From positions 28,068,441-28,132,440 of the forward strand of contig CM038722.1 of NCBI GenBank assembly GCA_021613375.1: DNA of 64,000 bases, in the 5' to 3' direction. A program made the translations under genes and the position numbers. A model generated the notes under the pieces. It searched no databases, was not told the DNA's origin, and worked only from the letters and a program-made list of their open reading frames with translations. This stretch comes from Megaleporinus macrocephalus (Eukaryota; Chordata; Actinopteri; Characiformes; Anostomidae). This document shows positions 31,122-64,000 of this stretch, piece by piece (within the stretch, counting starts at the first letter, position 1; each line of letters begins with the position of its first letter).

Positions 31122-32307
31122 GCTCATGTCCAAGCTGGTGGGCTGTGTGGTTTACCTAAAGAAACAAACAAAAAAACAACAACAACAAAAACCGAAACCC
31201 TCCAAACTGAAAAGTGAATCTTTAGCGAGTATAAGCGTGTGTCTCCTCTAGAACCCATTTCCGCTAATATGCACCTCGTATGAGCCAGTGCTTTCCCTGG
31301 TCCGACTTCTCTGAAAGCACAAACCGTTCACAGTACAGGTGGCAACAACCTGACACAGAGGAAAAAAAAAATACAAATAAAAAGAAAAAAAAGGAACGAA
31401 AAACTCCAGAAATGCAAAAGTTCTAGAGCTGGAACGTCATGCATGTGATTACGCGGCAACTGTTGACGCCCTGAAAGCTGTAAAAGAAAAAAAAAACAAA
31501 GAAAACGGCCTGAAAGTTGAAAACTACAACAACCACCGAGTGTAACAGTGAGCAAAATTCTACTACAGACAGATCAAATGGCATACGACAGGATCAAACT
31601 CAAATCTCTTTCGACTAATCTCCCTAAATGTGCTAAAACCACGCAGACCGGTGTTAGCGCGCTAGTCAGAACAGATGGGTTAATGTCCAAACTAATCTCA
31701 AGATACCGAATTCTTTTCTCTAAAACATACAACGGAGTGGAAAGACAAACTCGTTACTGAATTACACTGCAAAGAAGACTCACAGTTTACATGAGTTGTG
31801 CCTAGCAAGCAGGGTTCTTTTTCTTTATCTCGATAGGTTTTTTTTAGCTAGCTATCTCTTCGGTACTCTTTTCAGCACACTGCCTATTTTTATATAAGCT
31901 TTCAAACTCCAATCTCAACGTCTGAACGGATAAACTCTGGAGACGAAGCTAACTTCAACCGCGAGTTAGACTTCTGCTAATATGATCTAGCCAGCTGGTC
32001 AGTTGCAGCAGGGGTATGAGTTCTATTAAACCTCGACAAGGAGCTCTTTTAAAGGTCCGATAAGCACAGCACAGTTTCCGATGTGAGGGGACAGACAGTA
32101 GCCCCTGTTTTTTTTTTTTGTTTGTTTTTTCCCCCCCAAGAAAAAGCATGTTGGTGCTATACACATTCTTTACTAATTCTTTTTTGTCACTCTTCTTCTT
32201 TTATTTATTTAGAAAATGAATTAAAAAACGCTCAAACCCTTGAGCCTTACAAGGTATACAAAATACGTAAAAAGAAATTCAAACATTGGATTGAGGTACC
32301 CTGTTCT

Positions 32308-32315
32308 TGAGGTAG
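32308..32315 (-). promoter_or_regulatory. IGF2BP2: let-7 8-mer site in the IGF2BP2 3' UTR
   Basis: The mRNA sense reads CTACCTCA, a perfect 8-mer match to the let-7 seed. IGF2BP-family mRNAs are known let-7 targets in vertebrates, so the site is plausible; a single 8-mer could still be chance. Confidence 0.6.
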
Positions 32316-32427
32316 AATGTTATTATCGTACTAGTTCGCGCAGAAGGTCGCCTTTTTGACCTGTGTAGACAATCATATTGGCATTGCTTTGTTGTATGTA
32401 GCTTTTTTTCCCTCATCCGAGCAATAG

Positions 32428-32429
<2 letters not shown>

Positions 32430-32491
<62 letters not shown>
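32430..32491. repeat. (AT)n microsatellite in the 3' UTR
   Basis: About 60 bp of AT dinucleotides within the IGF2BP2 3' UTR. Confidence 0.95.
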
Positions 32492-32492
<1 letters not shown>

Positions 32493-34602
32493 GCTCCTCT
32501 GCTTCATGATCATGTGAACATTTAAATACTGCAGTGTGTACTACTCTCACCGTTCACCACCGTCAATGATCAATGTAGTGATATGTCACTCTGACTGCTG
32601 ACCATTTCTTGTTTACAAATTTGTACAAATTTATTTTAGGCAGCGGGTTCACTGGTGTCTGACTGAAAGTACAATTTGTTTTAACGTAAAAAAAATAAAT
32701 CTGGTTCAAATCTGGTTTTAAAAAATCATTTAAAATTCTAATGGGCTTTAAAAGAAAATGTAATAAAAAATAATAATAATTGCCCCGTAATTGCCCCACG
32801 TTTGCCGGCTCTTCCTTGCATGCTTATAGGGAAAAGAATAGGAAAAAAAAATAACATAAATTATAATAATATTTTTCCCTCTTTCTAAGTAGGCTACATA
32901 AGAGAACAAACCGTGTTCCGCATGATGTCGAAATGCATCTATCTTTAAGGGATGTAGGTTTTGCAGCAGAAACCATTAAGAACCGCATTTCAGGGACACG
33001 AAGGGATAAATGCAACAACTAGAGACGCTAAAAAGAGAGAAAGAGAGAGAGAGAGAGAGAAAGAGAGAGTGGGAAATGCTAGCAAATTAGCTGCCTAGCC
33101 TCGTACAGCACGTTAGCCGGCAGAAGGCAGTTACACAATATACATTCATGACTTGTCCAGGACTTGATTACGAGTCCGAAGCGCCGGCCCATGGACTCCG
33201 TACTTATTGCACTCGCACTTTTACAAGACATTTGCTGTTTTTTACCGTTTTTTTTTTTTAAGTTTCTTTTTAAGTGCTTGTGTTGAATCTACATAATTTG
33301 TAAGAGCAAATGCAAAAGTAGTTTAGAACATAGCTTCACCAAAAACGAGACATTCGGAACAGCGAATGATTGTGGCTGTCTTTACATTTTTACAATCGTA
33401 ATCCTAGTTTTTCTTCTTCTCAGAATTTTTTTTGGCCGGGACTTTTATCTTGAAATAAGGGGAAGGGGCCTAAAACAGACGCGCGGGACGCTGGTCCGAG
33501 AGAAGCGTCCAGAAACAGCAGCTGGGAGAAGCAGAAACTGGAAATGAAAACGTTAAAACGTTGGCACACAGGCTAGTTTCGTGAGATTTGTTTTTTTATA
33601 CTAAGAGCAAACTACCGGCTTTACCACTCTCTGGTAAGAAGTGCTCGTGCTAAGCTTAGAAGTAAAACAGAGTACCTACAACTAGGCCTGACTGTTCACA
33701 TTAAGGGCCTGATTTGCTAACTCTAAAGTAAGTAAGTGCAAAATTACAAAACGTGACTTAGCTTGTGCACAGCCAACAAAACAAACCCCGACTGTGCTTG
33801 GGCAAGGAATCCGTTATGATCCAAAACTGGACATGCTAACCGTTTTTAACCCATGCTAAATGCTTCAGAAAAAAAAATGTGCTCTAGGTGTCCTAAAGTA
33901 GCAACTACAAACGGCTTCAGCAACAAAATAAAGGTTTTTCTATTATTTTTTTTTAGTTTTTTTCATTTTTTTTACGATAGAAAGCACATTATGGTCTTCT
34001 TCTAATAAATAAACACTGTTAAAACAATTAGACCTACTCGAAACTCCCTTAGGTAGTTCGTATCAACGCATCTGCTTTCAACGTCGTCAAATTCTACGTC
34101 CGGCCTACGTTTACGCAGTGTGCCCACGCGCTCGACTGCCTGTGTAGCTTTTGGAAGAACACAAGGAGTACGATGTTTCCCGGTAAAATCGCCTCGTGCT
34201 CGCGTAGGCGAGTGATGATTACTGCATGTGTGCTTCTCAGAAGAAAGATACAACCCCTACCAACGGTGGTCGCTTTGCGTACCATTAGACAGCATCTTCT
34301 CCGCACGTTAATAAACCTTTTAACGTCCCTCGCCCGCTAACATGTTCGTTTCCCATGTCGAGTTTGGAGCACTCACAGCTTTGTCTGCTCTTCTCGTGAG
34401 CCTCTGTCGTGTTTTTTTTTTCTTTTAGTTTCGTTTGTTGGTTTGTTTTTGTTAAAGTTCTTTGGTTTTGATCGTGTTTCTTGTCCTTCTCGTCTGCTTC
34501 CTTGCCGCTCTTTCTTTCTTTCTCTTGCGCTTTTTGCTCATTTTGGTTTGCGCTCGGAGGAGCTACATTCATAGGCTGCTGCTTGCTGGCGCCCTCTGGT
34601 GG

Positions 34603-55877
<21,275 letters not shown>

Positions 55878-55936
<59 letters not shown>
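55878..55936. repeat. (GA)n microsatellite forming an acceptor tract
   Basis: Reads as (CT)n on the transcribed strand, with one interruption, and ends 2 bases before the AG of exon 5. Confidence 0.95.
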
Positions 55937-55942
<6 letters not shown>

Positions 55943-56162
55943 AATCTAAAAATACATTTATACATTTTGTACACTTTCACATTTTCATTATGCCTTTCAC
56001 AGTTAGATCTGGCCACACAGTCTGAGTCACTGGCATACATACGTGTTTTTATATCTTGTCAGGACATGGGGTCTATCTCTCTCTCTCTCTTACTTATACA
56101 CACACACTTTTGTTTCTGTGAAATATGAGGACATCACATAAACTTCCAAAGTCAAAGACATT

Positions 56163-56210
<48 letters not shown>

Positions 56211-56385
56211 TACACAGTTGTTTTCATACCTTGTCAGGACAAAAAGTTGCTCACACAAACACTGGAATGTTTCTGTTAATTGTGGGGGCCGTTACAAACA
56301 CTGACAAGAACTACTACTACCAAACCCTAACTCTAACCTGATCTTAATATTTAATTACTTACATTGTGGGGACCAGCTTGTGGAA

Positions 56386-56392
<7 letters not shown>

Positions 56393-56436
<44 letters not shown>
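56393..56436. repeat. (CA)n microsatellite
   Basis: CA dinucleotides; a mixed CT/CA run also lies at 56168-56213. Confidence 0.95.
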
Positions 56437-56439
<3 letters not shown>

Positions 56440-56574
56440 TACTAGTACTTATTTAAAAATAACACTAATAATAATAATATTAATAATAATGTCCAGTAGA
56501 TTTTGCTAATATTGCCAATATTTTTTGCTGTTGTCAGAACAAACTAAGTTTGGCCCACAAGAAATGGCCCAGTA

Positions 56575-56690
56575 CTACTAAAACAGTCTGGTTCCATTGA
56601 CCTACATTAGAAGTAAAGTATATTTTTTCTTCTACTGTTAAGTTTACAATGTGGAGATGCACGGTTCTGTTTTGATAGCAGCAATACGTT
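56575..56690. mobile_element. GTCCAATG-end element, fragment
   Basis: TTCCATTGACCTACATTAGA and GTTTACAATGTGGAGATGCA keep the family order; worn. Confidence 0.5.
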
Positions 56691-56909
56691 GGTATTTCTA
56701 TGCAATACTATGCCTTAAATAAACATATGTTCTAATAGATACATGTAATAATATGTATTCCTCATGTGCTTTATAGGGATGCACAACAATATCAGAATCA
56801 TATGGATATTCGTCTTATTTTACTTAACTGGATTAAAGTCTTTCATCAGGAAGCTTTAGTTTCTCCTGCAGGCTAGTCCTGCTTCTTGCAGATTTTACTA
56901 CACAGTGCT

Positions 56910-56910
<1 letters not shown>

Positions 56911-56970
<60 letters not shown>
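56911..56970. repeat. (CA)n microsatellite
   Basis: About 60 bp of CA dinucleotides; further CA runs lie at 57200-57230 and 57500-57535. Confidence 0.95.
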
Positions 56971-56972
<2 letters not shown>

Positions 56973-57196
56973 CTGTGGGTGGTTGTGACGGCTGCTTTAC
57001 TACATGCAGACGTTTGCATCTATTATCAAGCGCCTGTCTGTCGCCCAGTGACAGGAAGCCCTAAATCAGAGCTCTCAACACACACACACACACGCTTACA
57101 CACTCGTGGACAGACCTCCCAGAGATCAAAGAACCACAGACCACTTGACAAGACCCCCTGAGACTAGAAACCAAGCTTTCTAAACATCATTTCCGC

Positions 57197-57235
<39 letters not shown>

Positions 57236-57329
57236 ACAACGCACACAGACACACACCTCAGTCAAAAACAAATACACTAGTCTCTCCAACATCAGTTCTG
57301 CAGAATTTTAGATAGAAAAACACCTGCTG

Positions 57330-57498
57330 CAGTTGAGTGAAAATTTCATAATGACTGGATCACATGGTGTAAAAGAACTTCTAGAAGTTTGCATTGACTT
57401 CTACATAAACAAAGGTAAGGGTTATTAAATATAAACAGCGGCAGGTTAGAATTTTTTTAACAATAAAACAACTTACACCATGTTTTATTTGGACAGCA

Positions 57499-57500
<2 letters not shown>
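57330..57500. mobile_element. GTCCAATG-end element, worn fragment
   Basis: GTGAAAATTTCATAATGACT and GTTTTATTTGGACAGCAATA match one end and one inside stretch of the family. Confidence 0.4.
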
Positions 57501-57540
<40 letters not shown>

Positions 57541-57544
57541 TCTA

Positions 57545-60500
57545 GTGATCTAAAATGTTTGGCTGGTAGTGATCTAAAACGTTTGACTGGTAGTGATCTA
57601 AAACGTTTGACTGGTAGTGTATCTAAAACGTTTGGCTGGTAGTGTATCTAAAACGTTTGACTGGTAGTGTACTAAAACGTTTGACTGGTAGTGTACTAAA
57701 ACGTTTGACTGGTAGTGTACTAAAACGTTTGACTGGTAGTGATCTAAAACGTTTGACTGGTAGTGATCTAAAACGTTTGACTGGTAGTGTATCTAAAACG
57801 TTTGGCTGGTAGTGTATCTAAAACGTTTGACTGGTAGTGATCTAAAACGTTTGACTGGTAGTGTATCTAAAACGTTTGACTGGTAGTGTACTAAAACGTT
57901 TGACTGGTAGTGTACTAAAACGTTTGACTGGTAGTGTATCTAAAACGTTTGACTGGTAGTGTATCTAAAACGTTTAGCTGGTAGTGATCTAAAACGTTTG
58001 ACTGGTAGTGTATCTAAAACGTTTGACTGGTAGTGTACTAAAACGTTTGACTGGTAGTGTATCTAAAACGTTTGACTGGTAGTGATCTAAAACGTTTGAC
58101 TGGTAGTGTACTAAAACGTTTGACTGGTAGTGTATCTAAAACGTTTGACTGGTAGTGTATCTAAAACGTTTAGCTGGTAGTGTATCTAAAACGTTTGACT
58201 GGTAGTGTACTAAAACGTTTGACTGGTAGTGTATCTAAAACGTTTGGCTGGTAGTGTATCTAAAACGTTTGACTGGTAGTGTACTAAAACGTTTGACTGG
58301 TAGTGTATCTAAAACGTTTGACTGGTAGTGTATCTAAAACGTTTGACTGGTAGTGATCTAAAACGTTTGACTGGTAGTGTATCTAAAACGTTTGACTGGT
58401 AGTGTATCTAAAACGTTTAGCTGGTAGTGTATCTAAAACGTTTGACTGGTAGTGTACTAAAACGTTTGACTGGTAGTGTATCTAAAACGTTTGGCTGGTA
58501 GTGTATCTAAAACGTTTGACTGGTAGTGTATCTAAAACGTTTGACTGGTAGTGTACTAAAACGTTTGACTGGTAGTGTATCTAAAACGTTTGACTGGTAG
58601 TGTATCTAAAACGTTTGACTGGTAGTGTATCTAAAACGTTTGACTGGTAGTGTACTAAAACGTTTGACTGGTAGTGTACTAAAACGTTTGGCTGGTAGTG
58701 TATCTAAAACGTTTGGCTGGTAGTGTATCTAAAACGTTTGACTGGTAGTGTATCTAAAACGTTTGACTGGTAGTGTACTAAAACGTTAGATTGGTAGTGT
58801 ATCTAAAACGTTTGGCTGGTAGTGTACTAAAACGTTTGACTGGTAGTGTATCTAAAACGTTTGATTGGTAGTGTATCTAAAACGTTTGACTGGTAGTGTA
58901 CTAAAACGTTTGATTGGTAGTGTACTAAAACGTTCGATTGGTAGTGTACTAAAACGTTCGATTGGTAGTGTATCTAAAACGTTTGACTGGTAGTGTACTA
59001 AAACGTTTGACTGGTAGTGTATTTAAAACGTTTGATTGGTAGTGTATTAAAACGTTTGGCTGGTAGTGTATCTAAAACGTTTATCTGGTAGTGTATCTAA
59101 AACGTTTGGCTGGTAGTGTACTAAAACGTTTGATTGGTAGTGTACTAAAACGTTTGGCTGGTAGTGTATCTAAAACGTTTGGCTGGTAGTGTACTAAAAC
59201 GTTTGATTGGTAGTGTATCTAAAACGTTTAGCTGGTAGTGTATCTAAAACGTTTGACTGGTAGTGTACTAAAACGTTTGATTGGTAGTGTACTAAAACGT
59301 TTGATTGGTAGTGTATCTTAAACGTTTGACTGGTAGTGTACTAAAACGTTTGATTGGTAGTGTACTAAAACGTTTGATTGGTAGTGTACTAAAACGTTTG
59401 ATTGGTAGTGTATCTAAAACGTTTGATTGGTAGTGTACTAAAATGTTTGATTGGTAGTGTATCTAAAACGTTTGATTGGTAGTGTACTAAAAACGTTTGA
59501 TTGGTAGTGTATCTAAAACGTTTGATTGGTAGTGTACTAATACGTTTGACTGGTAGTGTACTAAAACGTTTGATTGGTAGTGATCTAAAACGTTTGATTG
59601 GTAGTGTACTAAAACGTTTGGCTGGTAGTGTATCTAAAACGTTTGGCTGGTAGTGTATCTAAAACGTTTGACTGGTAGTGTACTAAAACGTTAGATTGGT
59701 AGTGTATCTAAAACGTTTGGCTGGTAGTGTACTAAAACGTTTGACTGGTAGTGTATCTAAAACGTTTGATTGGTAGTGTATCTAAAACGTTTGACTGGTA
59801 GTGTACTAAAACGTTCGATTGGTAGTGTACTAAAACGTTCGATTGGTAGTGTACTAAAACGTTTGATTGGTAGTGTTCTAAAACTTTTGGCTGGTTGTGT
59901 ACTAAAACGTTTGATTGGTAGTGTATCTAAAACGTTTGACTGGTAGTGTACTAAAACGTTAGATTGGTAGTGTATCTAAAACGTTTGGCTGGTAGTGTAC
60001 TAAAACGTTTGACTGGTAGTGTATCTAAAACGTTCGATTGGTAGTGTATCTAAAACGTTCGACTGGTAGTGTACTAAAACGTTCGATTGGTAGTGTACTA
60101 AAACGTTCGATTGGTAGTGTATCTAAAACGTTTGACTGGTAGTGTACTAAAACGTTTGACTGGTAGTGTATTTAAAACGTTTGATTGGTAGTGTACTAAA
60201 ACGTTTGACTGGTAGTGTATCTAAAACGTTTGATTGGTAGTGTATTAAAACGTTTGGCTGGTAGTGTATCTAAAACGTTTATCTGGTAGTGTATCTAAAA
60301 CGTTTGGCTGGTAGTGTACTAAAACGTTTGATTGGTAGTGTACTAAAACGTTTGGCTGGTAGTGTATCTAAAACGTTTGGCTGGTAGTGTACTAAAACGT
60401 TTGATTGGTAGTGTATCTAAAACGTTTAGCTGGTAGTGTATCTAAAACGTTTGACTGGTAGTGTACTAAAACGTTTGATTGGTAGTGTACTAAAACGTTT

Positions 60501-61627
60501 GATTGGTAGTGTATCTTAAACGTTTGACTGGTAGTGTACTAAAACGTTTAATTGGTAGTGTATCTAAAACGTTTGATTGGTAGTGTACTAAAACGTTTGA
60601 CTGGTAGTGTATCTAAAACGTTTGATTGGTAGTGTACTAAAATGTTTGATTGGTAGTGTATCTAAAACGTTTGATTGGTAGTGTACTAAAACGTTTGACT
60701 GGTAGTGTATCTAAAACGTTTGATTGGTAGTGTATCTAAAACATTTATCTGGTAGTGTACTAAAACGTTTGATTGGTAGTGTATCTAAAACGTTTGACTG
60801 GAAGTGTACTAAAACGTTTGGCTGGTAGTGTATCTAAAACGTTTGGCTGGTAGTGTATCTAAAACGTTTGATTGGTAGTGTATCTAAAACGTTTGATTGG
60901 TAGTGTATCTAAAACGTTTGATTGGTAGTGTATCTAAAACGTTTGACTGGTAGTGTACTAAAACGTTTGGCTGGTAGTGTATCTAAAACGTTTGGCTGGT
61001 AGTGTATCTAAAACGTTTGATTGGTAGTGTATCTAAAACGTTTGATTGGTAGTGTACTAAAACGTTTGACTGGTAGTGTATCTAAAACGTTTGATTGGTA
61101 GTGTACTAAAACGTTTGGCTGGTAGTGTATCTAAAACGTTTATCTGGTAGTATACTAAAACGTTTGACTGGTAGTGTACTAAAACGTTTGACTGGTAGTG
61201 TATCTAAAACGTTTGATTGGTAGTGTTCTAAAACGTTTGGCTGGTAGTGTATCTAAAACGTTTGATTGGTAGTGTATCTAAAACGTTTGATTGGTAGTGT
61301 ACTAAAACGTTTGACTGGTAGTGTATCTAAAACGTTTGATTGGTAGTGTACTAAAACGTTTGGCTGGTAGTGTATCTAAAACGTTTATCTGGTAGTATAC
61401 TAAAACGTTTGATTGGTAGTGTACTAAAACGTTTGACTGGTAGTGTATCTAAAACGTTTGATTGGTAGTGTTCTAAAACTTTTGGCTGGTTGTGTACTAA
61501 AACGTTTGATTGGTAGTGTACTAAAACGTTTGACTGGTAGTGTATCTAAAACGTTTGATTGGTAGTGTTCTAAAACTTTTGGCTGGTTGTGTACTAAAAC
61601 GTTTGATTGGTAGTGATCTAAAACGTT

Positions 61628-61628
<1 letters not shown>
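57545..61628. repeat. 24/25-bp minisatellite, about 165 units
   Basis: The unit is ACGTTTGACTGGTAGTGTA plus TCTAAA or CTAAA. Variants GACTGG, GGCTGG, GATTGG, AGCTGG and ATCTGG and the spacers TATCT, TACT and GATCT alternate. The left part is mostly GACTGG, the right part mostly GATTGG/GGCTGG. It runs from a CA/TA tract into an (AT)n tract. Read inverted, the unit is ATACACTACCAGTCAAACGT, close to Tc1-type ends. Confidence 0.97.

Positions 61629-61708
<80 letters not shown>
61629..61708. repeat. (AT)n microsatellite
   Basis: About 78 bp of AT dinucleotides directly after the last satellite unit. Confidence 0.95.
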
Positions 61709-61710
<2 letters not shown>

Positions 61711-61724
61711 TGCCCTTTATATTA

Positions 61725-61800
61725 ACTTACACTGAAAGTAAAAAGCGTTTTGGGCCTCTCCTGTAAAGTTACTATTTTGGAGATGTTACTTTTTGACAGT
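61725..61800. mobile_element. GTCCAATG-end element, short fragment
   Basis: AACTTACACTGAAAGTAAAA and GGCCTCTCCTGTAAAGTTAC identify it. Confidence 0.55.
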
Positions 61801-62582
61801 ATTTAGACAGTACATATATTTATGACCCTATATAACCCTTACCCTAATCACAAAGCTCCATTATATAAACCCAAGATATCAACTTCAATAGATTTCAATA
61901 GACTGGTTTCTTCAATTTGAGACCTGATCTTATATTTCTTTCTATATTCTTAATACATTCATATGTGTCTGTAATGGTTAAAGGGGTTCCGTTTAAGACT
62001 AGATAATGAAAACGGACACGTTCTAGCATCGGTATTGATTTGTTGGATTTACTCCCATTGGATGCTACGCACATTACAATTCAAATGTCACATGCTGCTG
62101 CCATATGGAAACAAAATACAAAGTACCCCCCTCAGCTGGTTTTGCCTTATTTTATTTGTTCCAATACTTTTATTAATTGCCACATTTCAAACTAGAAATA
62201 GATTCTAAAAATGCTATCATTTCTGCTATTTATTAAATTAAACAGTACACAAGTAACAGTTTCTTATTAACTTGGCGCATTATTACAGAACTCAGTTGTG
62301 CATGACGCATGCATGTGTGTGTGCTTATCAAAGAATTTCACAAAGTCTTTGAAGGCAGTTCAACAGATTTTGAAACCACAAAGTTCCACTTCATTATAAA
62401 ATCTACTCATTAGAATATTAAAACCTGATCCTAGTTCAGAAGTAGAACTCTGAGTCAAATACAAACAAGTCTGATAAACAGAGCGGCTCAAGCACATGGT
62501 CGACCTGTGAGAAACTTGGAGCAGTGAATGGTCCATTAGATGAGTAAGAGATGGTATTTATACTGAGGACGTGTGATAGATG

Positions 62583-62649
<67 letters not shown>

Positions 62650-63160
62650 CACAAGAATGAGACAGCTCATAAGAGACAGCAGTAAACATAAGGTTAAACA
62701 ACAAGACTGTAAACTGCCAATGCAATGATTCCCTGAGATTAGAATGACTCATTAGTAAAGGGGAATTCCACCAATTGTTCAAAATTTCTATATATTTCAG
62801 TTCTTAACATGTACAGAATGAAGATTCTTAACAGAATCTTTCAGACTAGACTGGTGTAAAGTGGTTTATTGTACAAAACCCAGCAATGCTGATGGTAACC
62901 AGGCCTCACCATGTCTACAACACAAATATAACTATTAGATTTACCCTCCACAACCACCAGTGAACCTACATGTGTCTTTTGAGTTTCACATGTAATGTTG
63001 ATGATAAAATAGTCATAAATCTGAAAATAAAACTCTTCTCTGGGAATTACTGTACAGAGAAATACTCTACAGAGAACACACTTACATCAGACACCTTTCT
63101 GCTGATTTTAGTGGACAGTTTCCATCTTTTGCTGAGTTTAACAAGCCGAGGAAAAAAAAA
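61800..63160. other. plain intronic DNA
   Basis: AT-rich; apart from a GT/GA tract at 62587-62649 I see nothing in it. Confidence 0.7.
62587..62649. repeat. (GT)n(GA)n microsatellite
   Basis: About 48 bp of GT followed by GA dinucleotides. Confidence 0.95.
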
Positions 63161-63392
63161 CACACACACAAAAAAAACGACAACTTAACAGGAGAGGCCA
63201 AAATCATACTTTACTTTAAACGCAAGTCACTGAATCCAGAACTACTTTCATGACTTACTGGAGCATCTCTATTGGTCCATTCATCATGAAATTTGTACAC
63301 AGTGTAAACGGACACTGCTGCATTTAAATGATATAAAAAAATATTAATCACCAAAAATGGAGCTGCATGTTTTTTCTTTGGACAGCGAAGAA
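63160..63392. mobile_element. GTCCAATG-end element copy
   Basis: AACAGGAGAGGCCAAAATCA, CTATTGGTCCATTCATCATG and the end TTTCTTTGGACAGCGAAG; the left end is replaced by a CA-rich run. Confidence 0.65.
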
Positions 63393-63563
63393 ACATATTA
63401 AGTAAAATGGCAGCATGTACACAAACGTTTACATATTAATACTTAATTAATAAGGACTAGCCCTGTACCAGAGCACTGGGCTCACTTAGCTAAAGTCTAC
63501 TGATGTTTCGTGTTGCAAACTTGTTTCATACCAAATACCAGGGGGCCGGACAGCAAAGTGACA

Positions 63564-63569
<6 letters not shown>

Positions 63570-63595
<26 letters not shown>

Positions 63596-63596
63596 T
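63570..63596. repeat. (CA)n microsatellite
   Basis: Short CA run just before the third palindromic element copy. Confidence 0.9.
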
Positions 63597-63599
63597 TTT

Positions 63600-64000
63600 T
63601 ACACTCACTCTTTAATTAGCTTACACACTGTCTACCTGTTTCTCTGTATACTTTAAACCCCTTTCACCCTGTTCTTCAATGGTCAGAACCCCCAAAAGAC
63701 CACCACTATTATTTGCGTGGTGAATCACACCCAGCACTGCAGTGACACTGACGTGGTGGTGGTGTGTTAGTGTGGATCAGACACAGCAGTGTAGTCCACT
63801 CACTGTCCACTCTATTAGACCTTGCTGGTCCACCTTGTAGATGTAAAGTCAGAGACAGTAGCTCATCTGTTGCTACACAGTTTGTGTTGGTCGTCCTCTA
63901 CTCCTTCATCAGAGCTCACAGGACGCCGCCCACAGGACAGTGTTGGCTAGATGAGTTGGATTGGTGGGCTATTCTCAGTCCAGCAGTGACAGTGAGATGT
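63600..64000. mobile_element. palindromic dispersed element, copy 3, cut by the window edge
   Basis: TGTTCTTCAATGGTCAGAAC, CAGCACTGCAGTGACACTGA and GTCCACCTTGTAGATGTAAA match the left half of the copy at 16410. Confidence 0.8.

Larger units (their letters stand above)
31095..34602 (-). other. IGF2BP2: IGF2BP2 3' UTR, about 3.5 kb
   Basis: From the stop codon (34603) to the AATAAA at 31121-31116 on the - strand. The stretch is almost free of recognised interspersed repeats, unlike the introns, which fits a constrained long UTR. It has T- and A-rich runs, one (AT)n tract at 32430-32490 and one let-7 8-mer. Earlier AATAAA signals (- strand, at about 32628-32633 and 32200-32209) could give shorter forms. 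Confidence 0.65.
55875..64000 (-). other. IGF2BP2: IGF2BP2 intron 4, running out of the window
   Basis: No coding exon was found between 55875 and the edge; the preceding exon (RRM2 start) must lie further on. It holds the CT acceptor tract, many (CA)n tracts, a 4.1-kb minisatellite and several small elements. Confidence 0.75.

Noticed and set aside
57545..61628. Possible regulatory site cluster or origin-like array
   Set aside because: The unit shows no known factor motif with confidence, and terminal-repeat origin explains it better.
55875..64000. The preceding IGF2BP2 exons (RRM1 and start of RRM2)
   Set aside because: I looked for the IPPHLQWE / QYGTVE type coding stretch on the - strand in the non-repeat parts and did not find it; it should be outside the window.

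Overview
The window is vertebrate nuclear DNA, most likely from a teleost fish. It carries spliced genes with GT-AG introns, a V-SINE, Tc1-like and hAT-like elements, several families of small DNA transposons, long (AT)n and (CA)n tracts and three large minisatellites. I cannot name the species. No bacterial, viral or organellar gene was seen.

Two protein-coding genes face each other tail to tail. TMEM41A lies on the + strand, with five coding exons from 3142 to 21943 that give a complete 275-residue VTT/DedA-family membrane protein; a CpG-rich promoter region precedes it. IGF2BP2 lies on the - strand. Twelve coding exons (55874 down to 34603) encode the end of RRM2 and all four KH domains, followed by a 3' UTR of about 3.5 kb. 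By comparison with the 16-exon human gene, the exons for RRM1 and the start of RRM2 lie beyond the right edge. Every splice junction was read from the sequence and joins in frame.

Layout: 1-3000 upstream DNA with a degenerate telomere-like array; 3.1-21.9 kb TMEM41A, mostly repeat-filled introns; 22-28.4 kb intergenic or 3' UTR sequence with a dead Tc1 element nested in an older element; 28.46-30.78 kb a hAT-like element whose inside is blown up into a 41-bp minisatellite; 31.1-55.9 kb IGF2BP2 exons and introns, with a GATA array, a 35-bp minisatellite and an intact-size copy of the same hAT-like element; 55.9-64 kb an IGF2BP2 intron holding a 4.1-kb array of a 24/25-bp unit that resembles a Tc1-type terminal repeat.

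The two proteins are not known to work together: TMEM41A is a membrane protein of the TMEM41/VMP1 group, and IGF2BP2 is a cytoplasmic mRNA-binding, m6A-reader protein. The most notable content is repeat biology. Two minisatellites appear to have grown out of transposon sequence, arrays show higher-order structure, and microsatellites form the polypyrimidine tracts of several IGF2BP2 exons. An 8-mer let-7 site lies in the IGF2BP2 3' UTR. I found no evidence of a wholly new gene system.
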